Assembly: GCA_964371695.1 (NCBI GenBank)
Contig: CAYJOG010000003.1
Coordinates: 1-21,940, forward strand
DNA from: CAYJOG01 sp964371695 [NCBI: uncultured bacterium]
GTDB lineage: Bacteria > CAYJOG01
Length of the DNA stretch: 21,940 nt
Direction of reading: 5' to 3'
The notes under the pieces were generated by a model. The model did not search any database, had not been told where the DNA came from, and saw only the letters and a list, made by a program, of their open reading frames with translations. The translations under genes and the position numbers were made by a program. Shown piece by piece: positions 20,152-21,940 of the stretch. Position 1 is the stretch's first letter, and each line of letters starts with the position of its first letter.

Positions 20152-21732
20152 TTACAAAGCCTGACGGATGGGTGTGGCCGCCTCGCCGGGGCTGAAATCA
20201 GGCGGCGGGGGAATGTCTCCCAGTGTGCGGGTGGCCCGGAACTGCTTGAGGGTGAGCATGCTTTTGAGAATGCGCATGACCTTGCTCTGGGTTCTGCCCT
20301 GGCTCACCACAAACAGTTCCCGCAGCAAACGCCAGGGGCGCAGCAGCCAGCTCACGCTGAAAAAGCTGATGAAGCTGAACAGCACCAGGGCGCGCAGCCC
20401 CCAACTGGGCAGGCGGGGGTTGAAACTGGTGTGGCGGAACAGCGTGAGGTAATCAAACAGGCTGAAATAAAAGTCGTCGTTCAGGGTGATTTTTCCGGCG
20501 GTGCGCAGGCGGTCAAACTCCACCGTGCCGGGCATGGGAAAAAACGCGCTGATGTTCACCTCACTGAACCCCAGCACGGCGCATTTGAGAATGGTGAGCC
20601 AGGTGCGCCACCAGTTCAGCGGGGTCTCGAAGGGAAAGCCATAGATGAACAGGCCCTGCACCCGCAGGCCCTGGGCCATGCTGGCGCGGGCGGCCTTGAA
20701 CATGCGCTCCGGCGTCATGCGTTTCTGGATGCGTTTGAGCACCGCTGGGTCGCCGCTTTCGATGGCGAAGGCGAAGTTCTTGCAGCCGCTTTCGAACATG
20801 GCGTGGGCGATTTCGCCGTCAAAGGCTTCGCTGCGGGTGCCGGTGGGCAGTTGCCACGTGATGTTGAGGCCGCGGGCGAGGATTTTTTCAGAGAAATCCA
20901 GAATCCATTTTTTCTGGATCACCGCCGTGAGGTCTTCAAAGTGGAAATCCGTGACGCCATATCGGTGGATGTAACTTTCCATTTCATCCAGCACACAGTC
21001 CACGTCGCGGGCCTGCCAGGTGGTGGTCCACATGTTGGGGCTGGTGCAGAAGGTGCATTGATAGGGGCAACCCCGGCTGAGAAGCATGGGCATGGAGCGT
21101 CCCATCTGTGCGCCGTGGGGGCTTTTGAGCGCGATGTAGCCTTCCACGTTCACGTCGTGCCAGTCGGGTGGGGGAATGTCGTTGATCTGACGAATACGCC
21201 CCCGGCGGGGATTGTGGTGAATCAGGCCCTGATGGTCGCGGTAACTGATGCCCGCCACCGCCGAGAGGGGCGCGTGGTTTTCCAGCGCCTTTAACAGCGC
21301 CAGCAGGGTTTCTTCGCCTTCACCTTTTATCAGGATGTCAAAGGGGCTTTCTGCCAGCACTTCATCTGGCAGGGCGCTGGCGTGTTCACCCCCCAGTATC
21401 AGGGTGAGATCAGGCCGGGCGGTGTGAATGGCAAAGGAGAGGTCTCGCACAATGGGCCAGGCGCAACTGAACATGCAGGTGAGGCCCACCACGGTGGTTT
21501 CGGGGGGAATGGCAGAGACAATCTGGTGAAAGTCCAGGCCCCGCAGGGTCTTGCCCCGGTAGCGCCAGAACTGGTTCAGTCCTGCGCCGATGGCGTCCAC
21601 CACCTGCACCGTGTGGCCCGCCTCGCGGGCGCTGGCGGTGAGATAACCCAGCCACAGGGGCGGAATGGCGACGTAGCTGAGGTAGTTGGACCGGCGAACC
21701 AGCGACGGCGGTTGAATAAGCGCCAGATGCAC
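20152..21732 (-). CDS. B12-binding/radical SAM protein
   Basis: The 526-residue protein has an N-terminal Rossmann-like B12-binding domain (about 1-150: HLALIQPPSLVRR, PPLWLGYLTASAREAGHTVQVVDA, LILGGEHAS, DILIKGEGEETLLALL). The radical SAM core has SRGCPYQCTFCTSP (cluster cysteines 222, 226, 229). Later motifs include FAIESGD and FIYGFPFETP. A hydrophobic stretch near 442-465 (LRALVLFSFISFFSVSWLL) may anchor it to the membrane. The family includes BchE, methyltransferases and ring-forming enzymes. The substrate is unknown. GTG 21732 was chosen because homology begins there (MHLALIQPP). The upstream in-frame ATG at 21804 would add 24 residues encoded by the hairpin array. No Shine-Dalgarno sequence is seen, and TATAGT ends 6 bases before the GTG. 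Confidence 0.9.
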   Translation of the reverse strand: MHLALIQPPSLVRRSNYLSYVAIPPLWLGYLTASAREAGHTVQVVDAIGAGLNQFWRYRGKTLRGLDFHQIVSAIPPETTVVGLTCMFSCAWPIVRDLSFAIHTARPDLTLILGGEHASALPDEVLAESPFDILIKGEGEETLLALLKALENHAPLSAVAGISYRDHQGLIHHNPRRGRIRQINDIPPPDWHDVNVEGYIALKSPHGAQMGRSMPMLLSRGCPYQCTFCTSPNMWTTTWQARDVDCVLDEMESYIHRYGVTDFHFEDLTAVIQKKWILDFSEKILARGLNITWQLPTGTRSEAFDGEIAHAMFESGCKNFAFAIESGDPAVLKRIQKRMTPERMFKAARASMAQGLRVQGLFIYGFPFETPLNWWRTWLTILKCAVLGFSEVNISAFFPMPGTVEFDRLRTAGKITLNDDFYFSLFDYLTLFRHTSFNPRLPSWGLRALVLFSFISFFSVSWLLRPWRLLRELFVVSQGRTQSKVMRILKSMLTLKQFRATRTLGDIPPPPDFSPGEAATPIRQAL

Positions 21733-21738
21733 GTGATT

Positions 21739-21744
21739 ACTATA
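21739..21744 (-). promoter_or_regulatory. Candidate -10 box for the radical SAM gene
   Basis: On the minus strand TATAGT ends 6 bases before the GTG start, within the string GGTATAGTAA that also occurs in front of dcd. No good -35 is found at the right distance. If used, the mRNA would be leaderless or nearly so and the hairpin array would lie upstream of transcription start rather than in the 5' UTR. Confidence 0.25.
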
Positions 21745-21763
21745 CCCCCAAGGCTTTGAAAAC

Positions 21764-21940
21764 CTGTTTATAAAGTCAGCTGTGGACTTTAAAACCCATA
21801 ACAAAACTCCCTCCGTGGAGTTTTGTTATCGCCGAGACGGGGAATGAATCCCCGTCTCGAGCGCGAAACCCTACAGGTTTTTAACCCTCCGGGTTTCGGA
21901 TGCGGACCATCCAGGTCCGCAGATCCCCCAACAAAACCAG
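21764..21940 (-). ncRNA. Multi-hairpin structured element, copy B, cut by window end (putative RNA)
   Basis: Read on the minus strand from the window end: half of H0 (21940-21928, CTGGTTTTGTTGG). H1 at 21921-21901 (TGCGGACC, loop TGGAT, GGTCCGCA). H2 at 21898-21864 (CGAAACCC with GGGTTTCG, inner AGGGTT/AACCT with one bulge). H3 at 21859-21833 (11-bp CGAGACGGGGA stem, loop TTCAT). H4 at 21829-21798 (13-bp ATAACAAAACTCC stem, loop ACGGAG). H5 at 21790-21772 (AAAGTC/GACTTT). Spacers are 2-7 bases. Order, spacing, the TGGAT loop and the outer H2 stem match copies A and C while the stem sequences differ. The last hairpin ends 39 bases before the radical SAM start codon. CTGTTTATAAAGTC at 21764-21777 marks the downstream edge, as in copy A. 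Confidence 0.62.

Overview
The window is GC-rich, densely coded bacterial DNA. A periplasmic-targeted outer-membrane beta-barrel, a Slt70-like lytic transglycosylase and a PilT motor ATPase point to a Gram-negative with type IV pili. GloB, a UbiE/MenG quinone methyltransferase and endonuclease III fit a respiring, Proteobacteria-like or deeper Gram-negative lineage. I cannot name the phylum from this stretch alone. No rRNA, tRNA, CRISPR, phage or transposase gene is visible.

Layout. 1-3575 is minus-strand: the 5' part of a polytopic membrane protein, ndk, an outer-membrane channel-like barrel and rlmN. 3595-9700 is a plus-strand run: dcd, a GH1 beta-glucosidase, an AT-rich orphan nucleotide-cyclase-like gene that looks acquired, a GT4 glycosyltransferase, and a lytic transglycosylase that overlaps the GT4 gene. 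9705-13299 is a tight minus-strand operon: membrane glycosyltransferase-like protein, gloB, nth, ubiE. 13355-16163 is plus-strand: iron-type alcohol dehydrogenase, then aroA. 16172-21732 is again minus-strand: B12/radical SAM protein, MoxR ATPase, CoxE-like VWA protein, pilT with a long proline/glycine tail, and a DUF4160-DUF2442 pair.

Most genes are housekeeping (nucleotide pools, rRNA methylation, base-excision repair, shikimate pathway, quinone, methylglyoxal detoxification) or envelope-related (glycosyltransferases, murein turnover, pilus retraction).

The standout is intergenic. Three loci (857-1045, 14602-14774, 21764 to the window end) carry the same ordered array of five or six hairpins. 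The stem sequences differ almost completely between copies, but base pairing is kept. Order, short spacers and several loop and junction motifs are conserved: a TGGAT loop in hairpin 1, and a CGAA..CC-GA / GA-GG..TTCG double stem in hairpin 2. Non-Watson-Crick positions are G.U only when each array is read on the strand of its flanking genes. In all three cases the array lies just upstream of a gene (ndk, aroA, the radical SAM gene). I read this as a dispersed, transcribed structured element that I cannot match to a named family. A separate, simpler REP-like palindrome family (GTAGGCGCGGTG core) occurs at 295-322 and as an inverted pair at 2400-2488.
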